From Pseudohongiella sp. (GTDB lineage: Bacteria > Pseudomonadota > Gammaproteobacteria > Pseudomonadales > Pseudohongiellaceae), in NCBI RefSeq assembly GCF_011050365.1, contig NZ_DRFV01000006.1, forward strand, positions 157,291 through 221,290: 64,000 nt of DNA. Direction: 5' to 3'. A program made the translations under genes and the position numbers. The notes under the pieces are model-generated. The model was not told the origin of the DNA, made no database searches, and saw only the letters and a program-made list of their open reading frames with translations. Positions 25,022 through 34,341 of this stretch are shown here, one piece after another (positions within the stretch are counted from its first letter, which is position 1; every line of letters starts with the position of its first letter).

Positions 25022-25351
25022 ACTAAGGAAGGTACTTGGAGAACGCACAGGTATCGAGGGTTGCCGGTTTTTGCTCCTGCAAAACCGGCATTTCCGCCGG
25101 CCATGGCGCGTTCAGGTACACCCTCGCTCACAACCCCACTCCGCAGCCCCGGCAGGCGCTCCCCAAGCGGGGGCTGTTTACCTGCAGCCTCAATCTTTCC
25201 TGCCACAGATTCTATCTCAGGGCTTGCCCTCATTTAAAGTTGCTCGATACGTGTCAGGTCCCGTCTGGCTTGTGCAATTAAGAGACGCTGGCATTGAGAG
25301 CGACTATGCTGGAGAATTCGTGACCAAACCAATACAGAGGCTCCCACGGGA
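25022..25351. other. Intergenic region between ligase and TetR genes
   Basis: 330 bases. A hairpin at 25063-25089 (GCCGGTTTT/AAAACCGGC) may end the ligase transcript. The open frames crossing the region are Pro/Arg/Gln rich and overlap real genes; I see no gene here and no clear promoter for the TetR gene. Confidence 0.55.
25063..25089 (+). terminator. Hairpin downstream of the ligase gene
   Basis: GCCGGTTTT (25063-25071) and AAAACCGGC (25081-25089), 42 bases after the stop. Only a short T stretch follows, so termination may be partial and the TetR gene may be reached by readthrough. Confidence 0.4.
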
Positions 25352-25984
25352 ATGACAGTGCGCAGACGACGAGCAAAAGAAAAACAGGAGCGCCATGACG
25401 AAATACTGGATGCCGCCGAGCTGGCGTTTTTTGACAAAGGCTACGAACAAACATCGATGGACGATATTGCGCGTACGGCCCAGCTGAGTCGTGCCCTGTT
25501 GTATGTCTATTTCAAGGACAAGGCCGCCATCATGCGTGGCGTCATGTTGCGCGCGGCGCAGTCGTTGCAGCATCGTTTTGAGACAGCGATGGCTGCCGGC
25601 GAGACCGGGGTTGCGCAAATAGAGGGCATCGGACACGCCTACCACGCGTTTTCGGTCGATCAGGCCAACTACTTTGATGTGCTGACCAGCATGGCGACAT
25701 TTCCCGGCCCCGAGGACAGAGATGCACAGCTGGTAGCGCTGGACCATTGCCGCGAGTGCGTCAATGATCTGATGGTGAAGGCGTTACAGAACGGCATACA
25801 GGATGGCAGTCTGAGTGAAACATACATTCAGAGCCCGCTTCAGACCGCGTTCTACCTGCAGGGAGCCTTGCACGGCGTCATCATGCAAACCCGTGGTGCG
25901 AAATCATCACAATCCGATTACCCGGAAGCAGGCGACCTCATTAAATATACCATTGCCATGTTGACCAACTCGATTGAGCCCTGA
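25352..25984 (+). CDS. TetR family transcription regulator
   Basis: 210 aa. The N-terminal helix-turn-helix spans about 14-60: ILDAAELAFFDKGYEQTSMDDIARTAQLSRALLYVYFKDKAA, the classic TetR pattern. The C-terminal ligand domain (about 70-200) is helical and not diagnostic. The first residues are very basic (RRRRAKEKQERH). Located between the acyl-CoA ligase and acyl-CoA dehydrogenase genes in the same direction, 48 bases before the latter, so it most likely represses these genes until an acyl-CoA or free acid binds. A palindrome upstream of the ligase promoter is a candidate operator. Confidence 0.9.
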   Translation: MTVRRRRAKEKQERHDEILDAAELAFFDKGYEQTSMDDIARTAQLSRALLYVYFKDKAAIMRGVMLRAAQSLQHRFETAMAAGETGVAQIEGIGHAYHAFSVDQANYFDVLTSMATFPGPEDRDAQLVALDHCRECVNDLMVKALQNGIQDGSLSETYIQSPLQTAFYLQGALHGVIMQTRGAKSSQSDYPEAGDLIKYTIAMLTNSIEP

Positions 25985-26032
25985 GATCCACCTTCCTTTG
26001 AACGGCCTGGCTGGCAAAAACAGGATACTGAT

Positions 26033-27823
26033 ATGTCTTCTTTGATACTGAGTCGACGTGACATCGACTTTATGCTTTACGAGTGGCTCAATGCGGAGTC
26101 TCTGACGGCTTTACCACGGTATGCGGATCATTCCCGCGAAACATTTGATGCGGTGCTGGACCTGAGCGCACAAATTGCGACCGAGCATTTTGCCAGTCAC
26201 AACAAAAAGAACGATGCCAATGAACCGTGGTTTGACGGTGAGACGGTCCATATGATTCCGGAGGTAAAAGCGGCACTGGACATTTTTGCTGACGCCGGCC
26301 TGATCGCCGCCGGTCAGGACTATGACCTGGGCGGTATGCAATTGCCCACGCTGGTAGAGAAAGCCTGTTTTGCCTGGTTTCTGGCGGCAAATGTGGGAAC
26401 GGCCGCGTATCCATTTTTAACGATTGGCAACGCCAACCTGTTATTGACCTATGGTACACCCGAGCAGAAGCAATGCTGGGTGCAACCCATGATGGAAGGA
26501 CGGTTTTTCGGCACCATGTGCCTGTCCGAACCACAGGCTGGTTCTTCGCTGGCCGATATCCGCACGCGGGCAGAGCCTGACGGCGAGGGTGGGTATCGTG
26601 TCTTCGGCAACAAGATGTGGATATCCGGCGGCGAGCACGGCCTGTCGGAGAATATTGTACACCTGGTGCTGGCAAGGTTACCGGAGGCGCCGTCCGGGGT
26701 GAAAGGCATTTCATTGTTTATTGTTCCCCGGCAGCTGCTCAGGGAGGATGGCACGGTGGGTGAGCACAATGACGTGGTACTGGCAGGTTTAAACCACAAA
26801 ATGGGCTACCGTGGCACGACCAATACCCTGCTGAATTTTGGTGAAGGCAAGTTTACCCCGGACGGCAAAGCCGGTGCCGTGGCCTATCTGGTGGGTGAGG
26901 CGCATAAAGGCCTGTCGTACATGTTCCATATGATGAATGAAGCGCGCATCGGCGTGGGGCTGGGCGCCGCCGCGCTGGGTTATACCGGTTTTCTGCATGC
27001 CCTGGACTATGCCCGTGAGCGCAAACAGGGCAGGGCAACGGGCGCCAAGGCCCCGTCATTGCCACCGGTGCCCATCATTGAGCATACCGACGTAAAGCGC
27101 ATGCTGTTGGCGCAGAAAGCCTATGTTGAAGGCGGTCTGGGACTCAACCTGTATTGCGCCCGGCTGGTAGACGAAGAACGTACCAGCCAGGGAGATGATA
27201 AAGCGCGTGCCACGTTATTGCTGGATATGCTGACCCCGGTGGCCAAGAGCTGGCCTTCGCAATGGTGCCTGGAGGCCAACAATCTGGCGATTCAGGTGCA
27301 TGGTGGTTACGGTTATACCCGTGATTACAATGTTGAGCAGTTTTACCGCGACAACCGCCTGAACCCGATCCACGAAGGCACGCACGGAATTCAGGCGCTG
27401 GATCTGCTGGGACGCAAGGTGGTCATGCAGGACGGGCTGGGACTGGATTTGTTATTAAATCTGATCCAGGCCACAACGGCGCAGAGCGCGGAGTTGCCAG
27501 CGCTGGCGGAGTTCGGTGCACAACTTGATGCAGTTGTGTACCGTCTGGCCGATGTGACGCGAAAGCTGCATGCCAGTGGTCAACCTGCGGAGACACTGGC
27601 CAATGCTGCAGTTTACCTGGAGGCATTTGGCCATACCGTGGTGGCGTGGATCTGGCTTGAGCAGATGCTTGCCTCAGCCGGCAAGCAGGGAGATTTCTAT
27701 GCCGGTAAAAACCAGGCCGGGCGCTGGTTTTTTGCCTGGGAGTTACCAAAGACCGAACAATGGTTGACGCTGTTGGCCAGCCTTGATGAAACGTGTCTCA
27801 CCATGCAGGACAGTTGGTTCTGA
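26033..27823 (+). CDS. Acyl-CoA dehydrogenase, large form with C-terminal extension (DmdC-like)
   Basis: 596 aa, about 200 residues longer than short-chain acyl-CoA dehydrogenases and the usual size of the DmdC/FadE-like large group. N-terminal helical domain, then CLSEPQAGSSLADIRTRA (FAD and substrate site), KMWISGGEHGLSENIVHLVLARL, HKGLSYMFHMMNEARIGVGLGAAALG, and VHGGYGYTRDYNVEQFYRDNRLNPIHEGTHGIQALDL with the catalytic Glu of the EGT segment. A helical extension follows (about 460-596). The enzyme introduces a 2,3-double bond and passes electrons to ETF. With the DmdB-like ligase it could process methylmercaptopropionate or simply medium-chain fatty acids; the sequence does not decide. Confidence 0.88.
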   Translation: MSSLILSRRDIDFMLYEWLNAESLTALPRYADHSRETFDAVLDLSAQIATEHFASHNKKNDANEPWFDGETVHMIPEVKAALDIFADAGLIAAGQDYDLGGMQLPTLVEKACFAWFLAANVGTAAYPFLTIGNANLLLTYGTPEQKQCWVQPMMEGRFFGTMCLSEPQAGSSLADIRTRAEPDGEGGYRVFGNKMWISGGEHGLSENIVHLVLARLPEAPSGVKGISLFIVPRQLLREDGTVGEHNDVVLAGLNHKMGYRGTTNTLLNFGEGKFTPDGKAGAVAYLVGEAHKGLSYMFHMMNEARIGVGLGAAALGYTGFLHALDYARERKQGRATGAKAPSLPPVPIIEHTDVKRMLLAQKAYVEGGLGLNLYCARLVDEERTSQGDDKARATLLLDMLTPVAKSWPSQWCLEANNLAIQVHGGYGYTRDYNVEQFYRDNRLNPIHEGTHGIQALDLLGRKVVMQDGLGLDLLLNLIQATTAQSAELPALAEFGAQLDAVVYRLADVTRKLHASGQPAETLANAAVYLEAFGHTVVAWIWLEQMLASAGKQGDFYAGKNQAGRWFFAWELPKTEQWLTLLASLDETCLTMQDSWF

Positions 27824-28151
27824 CAGGCGTTTGATGCAGTTGTGACAATTTGTATCTCTTGTCCGGTGTCCCCGCCCGCATGGGCGCGGGTAGCCGGGTG
27901 TGAAAAGAAACACATATTCAGCCCAAAACCCTGCCACCCATCCTTTTTTCCTACTCCAAAACCTACTTTTTTCCTTCCCGAATGTTTACGAAACTGTGAC
28001 TTATCATAATAGTTTGTCGTTTTGACGACAGTAATCACGCGGCCTGGCAGTAAACTCGATGCGATGTTGCCGCGTCTTCCCTGGTTGGCAGACGGTGCAG
28101 GCATCATGTTTTATCCCGAAAAGTAAAAATAAACGGAGAGAGACAGCAAAC
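27824..28151. other. Intergenic region before the third TonB receptor
   Basis: 328 bases. A GC-rich hairpin near 27871-27890 may end the dehydrogenase transcript. Further on, TGTCGT (28015-28020) and ACGACA (28025-28030) form a perfect inverted repeat four bases apart, next to CATAAT (28005-28010), a possible -10 without a good -35. It could be an operator at the receptor promoter. Confidence 0.5.
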
Positions 28152-31022
28152 ATGCCTACTAATAACCCCAAAAACTATTTACGAGCGATGATTCAGGCCT
28201 GCGTCAGTGGCGCCCTGCTCATGCCTGCTGCTGCTCTGGCACAGCAGGGTGATACACCCGAAGTGGAAGAGGTGGTGGTCACCGGGTCCTTTATCCGAAA
28301 CAGTGCTTTTGCCCAGAACAACCCCGTGGACACGGTTACCCAGAGCGATATTCTGGAATCCGGTGCCCCCAGCATGGGTAACTATATCCGTGACCTGCCT
28401 TATACGCAGAACACCAACACCGTTGCCAACGTCAATGCCGGTAACAGCGGTCCTCAGTCCAGTGTAGGCACCACCTTTAACCTGCGCGGTTTGGGCGAGA
28501 ACAGCACCCTGACGCTGATGGACGGCACACGTTCGGTTGATGCCGGTATTAACACCCTGTTACCGGAAATCGCCATTGACCGGCTGGAAGTGGTACTGGA
28601 TGGGGGATCGGCACTGTATGGCTCAGATGCGGTAGCTGGTGTGGTCAACCTGATTCCGGTGAAAGAGTTTGATGGTTTTCGCGTGCGCCTGTATCACCAG
28701 TTTGATGAGCCGCAAGAATTTGAGGATAACAAGATCGGCGTGATGTTTGGCCGCAATTTCAGCAATGGCATCAACTATGTGTTTGCCGCTGATTATGCAC
28801 GGACTACGCCGCTGATGATGTACGAGCGTCCACGAACACTGCGCGCAGCCTACGGCTGGGCCAACTCGGGCAACCCGGGCGTCTGGCGCGAACTGGACGG
28901 TGCCACGCCGAACCCGGGCCAGGTGCATGGCGGCGATCTGGTCGGCGGCAATATGGTCGACCCGAGCTGCGGCACATTTAATGAAGTGACTGATTTTGGC
29001 GCTGCCAATAATAACCCGAGTGGTATCCCCCGGCCGGGAAACAACTGTTTCTTTAATTACAATGCGCAATGGCCACTGGCGGAAGGCAGAACCGAATACA
29101 ATATCTATCAGAACATGACTTACGATCTCAATGATCAGGTTCAGCTTGACGCGCAAATGACCTTGGCTAACCGTGAAAGTGAAAACCACAATACCCTGAG
29201 TTATCAATTAAACGCCAACAACCGGGAAGCGCTGGTGGTGCCGGCGGCACATCCGGCGAATCCTTTTAATATGGATGTTGGCCCTCAGTTGTGGCGACCG
29301 TTTGCCGCAGCCGGCACACTGCCCAGTTACGCCGACCCCAAAACGGGCGCGCGTAAACAAACATACGATGACACCATACAGCGCTACAAAGTGGGCGCCC
29401 GGTTCGACCTGAACAGCTCCTGGACGGCTAACACATCCTACTCCTGGCAGCGTGTACATCGAGACTACACGGCGCACATGATCAATATGCCCAATCTTGC
29501 CTCGGCACTGATCGGACAGGGCGGGGTCAATGGCAATGAGTGGTTTAACCCCTTCGGTTCTGCTGATACCCGGTCGCCATTCTACGATGCCAATACTACG
29601 GCCAACAGCCAGGCACTGGTGGACTGGATCGCGCCAACGGTGCCGTTCCGCACCTCCCAGCAGGAATTGATGGTATTTGAAGTCAATGCCACCGGTGATT
29701 TGTATCAACTGCCATCCGGTATGGCGCAGATGGCGATTGGTTACCAGATGCGCGATATTGATGAGTGGAACTATGCCAACCCGCTGTCGGCATCGGGCAG
29801 GGACTATAACACCAGTGTCATTGACACACCGCCGACTGATCGCAACTACGGCAGCCGCGTGCAGGCAGCTTACCTGGAGTTTGAAATACCCTTGCTCGAT
29901 ACGCTGGATGCACAGATAGCGGTGCGTCATGAAAACTTCACAACCTATGATCTGCAGACAACGACGCCGAAAATAGCATTGCGTTGGGAGGCTCTGCCCG
30001 AGTTGGCTTTCCGGGCCTCCGTCGGTGAAAGTTTTCTGGCGCCGACACCAGCTGATGCACGACCGTTTGATCCCAATGAGAATTGCGGTGAAATTTTCTT
30101 TGGCAGCGATCCGATTACCGGTGGTGTGCTCAATGGTGGCGCAACCTGTTCGTCTGGCAACCCTCGACTGGATCCGGAAACCTCGGATATCTGGAACGTC
30201 GGCTTTACCTGGGAGCCACTGGATGACCTAACCTTGAGTATGGATTATCAATCGATCGAGTACACCGATCGTATCCGTACGTTAGGTACTCTGGATATCG
30301 TAGCTATCGAGTTTGAGGAAATGCTGGCGGCAATCGGATCCTCGCCTTCAGCCTATGACCCCACCCCGGGCTCGACCACTCGGCTAGCAGCTAACGCGTG
30401 GATTGCGGCAGGCGGTTTGCCCAATGTCACGCGGGCGTTAAACGATAATCAGCGTGTATCGCGGGTTGTCAGACAGGCGCAGAACGTCAGCACAGTCTGG
30501 GTTGACCTCGTTGATGCCCGCGCCAGTTACACCATGGATACCAGCAATCTGGGTTCGTTTACCGCATCGCTAAACGCCACTTATAACACCAAGTACGAGT
30601 ACGACGAGGGTGGTGACATAGTGGACGCGCTGGGTAAGCAAAATGGTCGTACCGGTATCGTGCCGCCTTTGCCACAGGTTAAAGGTCAGGCGCGCCTGAG
30701 CTGGATCCGGGACAAGCACAGCGCGTCGGCGAGCTGGAACTATCAGCACCACGTCGAGTTCGATGACAACGTAAACAACGCATTGACCGGAACGCCTCCG
30801 CCACCCGATGGCAAGATCCGTTCACAGGGTATTGTCAATGCGCAGTACACCTACCTGATGGACCAATACTTCGACAGTGAAGTGACATTGAGCATCGGGG
30901 TCAGCAATCTTTTTGATGAGTTGCCACAGCGACTGCCCATCCTGGGTGGTTTCGAAAGCCGCCTGCACAGCCCCTGGGGTCGGCAGTTCTGGATCTCTGC
31001 CGACTGGCGTCCGGGCTTTTAA
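28152..31022 (+). CDS. TonB-dependent outer-membrane receptor (paralogue B)
   Basis: 956 aa from the ATG at 28152, with GGAGAGAGA upstream. Signal peptide about 1-31 (PAAALAQQ). The plug reads VEEVVVTGSFIRNSAFAQ, GAPSMGNYIRDLPYTQNTN, FNLRGLGENSTLTLMDGTRS and LEVVLDGGSALYGSDAVAGV, nearly word for word that of the receptor at 11009. The barrel also matches (FDPNENCGEIFFGSDPITGG) and ends SPWGRQFWISADWRPGF. The pair arose by duplication and probably imports related ligands with different specificity. It follows the acyl-CoA dehydrogenase gene but with 328 bases between, and ends before a bidirectional terminator. Confidence 0.92.
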   Translation: MPTNNPKNYLRAMIQACVSGALLMPAAALAQQGDTPEVEEVVVTGSFIRNSAFAQNNPVDTVTQSDILESGAPSMGNYIRDLPYTQNTNTVANVNAGNSGPQSSVGTTFNLRGLGENSTLTLMDGTRSVDAGINTLLPEIAIDRLEVVLDGGSALYGSDAVAGVVNLIPVKEFDGFRVRLYHQFDEPQEFEDNKIGVMFGRNFSNGINYVFAADYARTTPLMMYERPRTLRAAYGWANSGNPGVWRELDGATPNPGQVHGGDLVGGNMVDPSCGTFNEVTDFGAANNNPSGIPRPGNNCFFNYNAQWPLAEGRTEYNIYQNMTYDLNDQVQLDAQMTLANRESENHNTLSYQLNANNREALVVPAAHPANPFNMDVGPQLWRPFAAAGTLPSYADPKTGARKQTYDDTIQRYKVGARFDLNSSWTANTSYSWQRVHRDYTAHMINMPNLASALIGQGGVNGNEWFNPFGSADTRSPFYDANTTANSQALVDWIAPTVPFRTSQQELMVFEVNATGDLYQLPSGMAQMAIGYQMRDIDEWNYANPLSASGRDYNTSVIDTPPTDRNYGSRVQAAYLEFEIPLLDTLDAQIAVRHENFTTYDLQTTTPKIALRWEALPELAFRASVGESFLAPTPADARPFDPNENCGEIFFGSDPITGGVLNGGATCSSGNPRLDPETSDIWNVGFTWEPLDDLTLSMDYQSIEYTDRIRTLGTLDIVAIEFEEMLAAIGSSPSAYDPTPGSTTRLAANAWIAAGGLPNVTRALNDNQRVSRVVRQAQNVSTVWVDLVDARASYTMDTSNLGSFTASLNATYNTKYEYDEGGDIVDALGKQNGRTGIVPPLPQVKGQARLSWIRDKHSASASWNYQHHVEFDDNVNNALTGTPPPPDGKIRSQGIVNAQYTYLMDQYFDSEVTLSIGVSNLFDELPQRLPILGGFESRLHSPWGRQFWISADWRPGF

Positions 31023-31046
31023 GCCTGACGCCTGAACGCAGGGCAT

Positions 31047-31081
31047 AAAAAAAGGGCTGTCACTTGCGTGGCAGCCCTTTT
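31047..31081. terminator. Bidirectional intrinsic terminator
   Basis: GGGCTGTCAC (31054-31063) pairs with GTGGCAGCCC (31068-31077), one G-U wobble, loop TTGC. It is followed by TTTT (31078-31081) on the plus strand and seven U on the minus strand (A run 31047-31053), so it ends both the receptor and the cold-shock gene. Confidence 0.85.
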
Positions 31082-31133
31082 CATTTTGAATTCGCTTTAC
31101 TTTAACAGTGCGGCGACTTCAAACGTTGCAGTC

Positions 31134-31340
31134 TTACAGACCAATAACGTTTTCTGCCTGAAGGCCTTTGGCGCCTTTAGTCACGGTAAACTCAACACGC
31201 TGGCCTTCTGCCAGAGTTTTGAATCCTGCAGATTTGATTGCGCTGTAATGTACGAATACATCGGCGCCGCCGTCTTGCTGAATGAAGCCGAAGCCCTTGG
31301 ATTCGTTGAAGAATTTAACCTGACCTGTCACTGTAGACAT
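31134..31340 (-). CDS. Cold-shock protein, CspA family
   Basis: 68 aa, the usual length of a single cold-shock domain. RNA-binding motifs RNP1 KGFGFI (about 15-20) and RNP2 VFVHYSAI (about 28-35) are intact, with the family pattern [20 protein letters not shown]. It binds single-stranded RNA and DNA and melts mRNA structure. AAGGA lies ten bases before the ATG. A long predicted leader (about 200 bases) suggests post-transcriptional control as in cspA, but whether this member is cold-induced cannot be told. Confidence 0.95.
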   Translation of the reverse strand: MSTVTGQVKFFNESKGFGFIQQDGGADVFVHYSAIKSAGFKTLAEGQRVEFTVTKGAKGLQAENVIGL

Positions 31341-31799
31341 AAAATATTCCTTGAAATTACTAAAATTAAATATGCACCGTGCACGGAAACGGGGTGCTGA
31401 TCAGAAAACTGATACAACAACACCACATACCGGAACCCGGTAAGCAGAAAAATACGATTACATATACATTTACACGACGAGGGTCTACTTGCGGCACTTC
31501 GTATTGCAGATATAGATATAGCCGGTATTCTGGCTTGCGGTGCAGTCTACAGTAACGCTGTGCCAAGTCAACGACTATTTATCAGCAGGTTGGCATTCGG
31601 CGGTTGGGTCAGGCCCATACGATATGCGTCGAGGTTAAATGCTGCTTTGGATGCTCTCCAATGCCTCTGAAGAGCGGCCTTGCGCCAGCGGCAGGTGCAT
31701 CTGCGCGGCAGTCAGCAAGGGAGATTTGCGGCTATTACATTATCGCTGGTGCTGGGTTATCATTCCCGACAAATCTAATAATACAAGGGGAGTAAACGG
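31341..31799. other. Divergent intergenic region: cold-shock leader and esterase upstream sequence
   Basis: 459 bases. About 200 bases form the predicted leader of the cold-shock gene (promoter at 31544-31571). An open frame at 31604-31795 on the plus strand has no protein character. AAGGGGAG precedes the ATG at 31800. Confidence 0.55.
31544..31571 (-). promoter_or_regulatory. Candidate promoter of the cold-shock gene with a long leader
   Basis: On the minus strand TTGACT (31566-31571) and TAGACT (31544-31549), spacer 16. Predicted start near 31537 gives an untranslated leader of about 197 bases, comparable to E. coli cspA. Confidence 0.55.
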
Positions 31800-33080
31800 A
31801 TGCGTTTCAAACATTTGCGATCTGCGCTGGCGCTCGCGACGGCCTCATTGGTGCTGGCAGCACAGGTGTCCGCACAGGAATTGTCTTACGGTTCACCTGA
31901 ATCAGTGGGCATGTCCGCTGAACGGCTGGAACGCATTGCACCGGTGCTGCAGCAGTATGTCGACAGTGGCGAGCTGGTCGGCGTGGTCAGTATGCTCGCC
32001 CGTCGTGGCGAAGTTGTGCATTTTGAAGAATTCGGCGATCTGAACAAGAGCACCGGCCAGGCACTGGCAACGGACAGCATTTTTCGTATTTACTCCATGA
32101 CCAAGCCCATCACCACGATGGCGGTGATGATGTTGTACGAAGAAGGCAAGCTGCAACTTAATGATCCTGTCGCGCGTTATCTGCCCGAATTTGCTGATGT
32201 CCGTGTCGCCGGCCCCGGGGGCTCGCTGGTGGCACCGCAACGACCGATGACGGTGCAAATGTTGATGACCCATAGCGCCGGTTTGACCTACGGCGTGTTC
32301 GGCGACACCATGATAGACCGTCAATACCGCGATGCCGGTGTCATGACCAGTCCTGACCTGGATGTTTTCATTGAACGTCTCGGACAGATCCCGTTGCAAT
32401 ATCAGCCGGGCACACGCTTCCATTATAGTGTGGCCACCGACGTGCTGGGTGCCGTGGTTGAAGCCGTGTCCGGTCAGTCACTGGGTGAGTTTTTTCAGCA
32501 ACGCATCTTCGGGCCACTGGAAATGCAGGATACATTCTTCCAGGTCCCGGCAGACAAGCTGAACCGGTTCGGGACCAATCATACCTTTGATCCTCAGTCG
32601 GGAGAGCTGGTGGTGAGCGATGCCCCCAGTGCCAGCAATTTTGTTAATCGGCAAACGTTTGAGTCAGGTGGCGGCGGATTGCTGTCGACGGCCGAAGACT
32701 ATATGAAGTTTAGTCAAATGGTGTTAAACGGTGGCGAGCTTGATGGTGTTCGCATTATCGGTAACAAAACTCTGGAATATATGACACAAAACCATCTGCC
32801 CGGTATTTTCGGCGACAATGGTCAACATGCGCCTGATACATTGCCCGGTTTTGTTGATGGCACCGGCTTTGGTCTCGGTTTTGCCGTTATTGAAGACCCC
32901 ACCGCTGCCGGCGGTATTGGTTCCAAAGGTGAATACTATTGGGGTGGTGCCGCCGGCACCATTTTCTGGATAGACCCGGTGGAGGAGCTTATTGGTGTTG
33001 TAATGATTCAACACATGAATGTGCAGGTACCATTACGCGCGACATTCAAGGCCTTGGCCTACGGTGCCATTATCGACTGA
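31800..33080 (+). CDS. Secreted serine hydrolase, beta-lactamase/family VIII esterase-like
   Basis: 426 aa. Signal peptide about 1-25 (AQVSAQ). The nucleophile motif SMTK (S99-K102) is the SxxK of class C beta-lactamases and family VIII esterases. Y209 in HYSVATDVLG is the second motif, with Val instead of the lactamase Asn in YxN. WGG near residue 381 (YYWGGAAGTIFWIDP) replaces KTG. These features fit family VIII esterases rather than a true cephalosporinase. Periplasmic or surface; substrate unknown. It is followed 62 bases later by the KAS III-like gene in the same direction. Confidence 0.87.
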   Translation: MRFKHLRSALALATASLVLAAQVSAQELSYGSPESVGMSAERLERIAPVLQQYVDSGELVGVVSMLARRGEVVHFEEFGDLNKSTGQALATDSIFRIYSMTKPITTMAVMMLYEEGKLQLNDPVARYLPEFADVRVAGPGGSLVAPQRPMTVQMLMTHSAGLTYGVFGDTMIDRQYRDAGVMTSPDLDVFIERLGQIPLQYQPGTRFHYSVATDVLGAVVEAVSGQSLGEFFQQRIFGPLEMQDTFFQVPADKLNRFGTNHTFDPQSGELVVSDAPSASNFVNRQTFESGGGGLLSTAEDYMKFSQMVLNGGELDGVRIIGNKTLEYMTQNHLPGIFGDNGQHAPDTLPGFVDGTGFGLGFAVIEDPTAAGGIGSKGEYYWGGAAGTIFWIDPVEELIGVVMIQHMNVQVPLRATFKALAYGAIID

Positions 33081-33142
33081 CAGCCCGGGCTTTCAGGTGG
33101 TTGGTGGCAGCAGAATAATATTGGGGAGAGAAGGAATCAGTC

Positions 33143-34282
33143 ATGCGCTTGCATCAGGCAGGTGACCGTGTCGTTATCAGTGGCCTTGGCCTCTGGACAC
33201 CGGATCACGTCGTAACAAATACAGAACTGGTGCAGGCGTTAAACGCTTACGCCGATAAACACAATGACATGCATCAGGCAGCGATTGAATCCGGCCATGT
33301 CAAAGCGGTGATGAAATCAGATCCCGATTTTATTGAAAAAGCCAGCGGTATCAAACAACGTCACGTGTATATTAAAGAGGGCATACTCGACGTTGATCAT
33401 ATGCGGCCGCTAATTCCCGAGCGCGGTGATGAGGAACTCAGTCATCAGGCCGAAATTGCGTTGCATGCGGCACGCAGTGCAATGACTTCTGCCAATAAAA
33501 AGGCCGAAGATATCGATGCTGTTATCGTCAGTTGCGCCTATACACAGCGTGCCTATCCCGCCATTGCCATCGAGGTGCAGGACGCGTTGGGTATCGACGG
33601 GTTTGGTTTTGACATGCTGGTGGCGTGCTCGGCGGCGACCTTCGCTTTGCACCGGGCCTGGGAGATGGTGAAATCAGGGTCGGCTCGCGCCGTGCTGGTC
33701 ATCAACCCCGAACTGGTGTCGCCGCAGGTGAATTACTGTGACCGGGACAGTCATTTTATTTTTGGTGATGTGGCCACCGCCGTCATAATCGAGCGGGCGG
33801 AAACAGCTGACAGCGAGCACAGCTTCGAGATTCTGGGTACGCAGGCGAAGACGCTGTATTCGAATAATATCCGTTCCAATTTTGGTTATATGTCGCGTGC
33901 CTATGGCGGCGATCCGTTTGCTGCTGATAAATTGTTTCACCAGGAAGGGCGGTCCGTGTTCAAGGAAGTCTGTCCGATGGCAGCGGAGCATTTGTCACAA
34001 CATCTGGCGTTGCATGATCTGACGCCCGCCGATGTCAGACGCTGGTGGTTGCATCAGGCCAATATCAACATGAACCAGCTGATTTCGAAAAAACTCCTGG
34101 GTCGCCTGCCGGATGCGGATGAGGCGCCCATCGTCCTGGACCGTTATGCCAATACCGCGTCCGCCGGTTCCGTGATCGCCTTGTCCCTGTATCATCAGGA
34201 TCTGAAGCCAGGTGATATTGGGGTCCTGTGTTCGTTCGGCGCCGGGTATTCAATAGGCAGTCTGTTGTTAAAAAAACAATAA
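33143..34282 (+). CDS. 3-oxoacyl-ACP synthase III family protein (FabH-like, long form)
   Basis: 379 aa, some 60 residues longer than classical FabH. The thiolase-fold catalytic triad is intact: C162 (VACSAAT), H304 (WWLHQANINM) and N337 (YANTASAG). An extra segment of about 50 residues lies between the N-terminal strand and the GIKQRHV motif. Such long KAS III enzymes in pseudomonads condense medium-chain acyl-CoA with malonyl-ACP, shunting beta-oxidation products into fatty acid synthesis; others make secondary metabolites. Specificity here is open. Cytoplasmic. GGGAGAGAAGG precedes the ATG. The next gene, an outer-membrane barrel, follows after 59 bases. Confidence 0.87.
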   Translation: MRLHQAGDRVVISGLGLWTPDHVVTNTELVQALNAYADKHNDMHQAAIESGHVKAVMKSDPDFIEKASGIKQRHVYIKEGILDVDHMRPLIPERGDEELSHQAEIALHAARSAMTSANKKAEDIDAVIVSCAYTQRAYPAIAIEVQDALGIDGFGFDMLVACSAATFALHRAWEMVKSGSARAVLVINPELVSPQVNYCDRDSHFIFGDVATAVIIERAETADSEHSFEILGTQAKTLYSNNIRSNFGYMSRAYGGDPFAADKLFHQEGRSVFKEVCPMAAEHLSQHLALHDLTPADVRRWWLHQANINMNQLISKKLLGRLPDADEAPIVLDRYANTASAGSVIALSLYHQDLKPGDIGVLCSFGAGYSIGSLLLKKQ

Positions 34283-34341
34283 CCGGGCAATTATTCAGAC
34301 GCCATTAGCCAGCATTAAAATCCAAGTTGCGGAGTAGTTGC

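Noticed and set aside
24975..25355. 126-codon open frame spanning the ligase-TetR gap
   Set aside because: Overlaps the ligase end, low protein character, starts inside the ligase gene without a ribosome site.
31800..33080. Call as a class C beta-lactamase resistance gene
   Set aside because: SxxK is present, but YxN is replaced by YSV and KTG by WGG, which fits family VIII esterases better.
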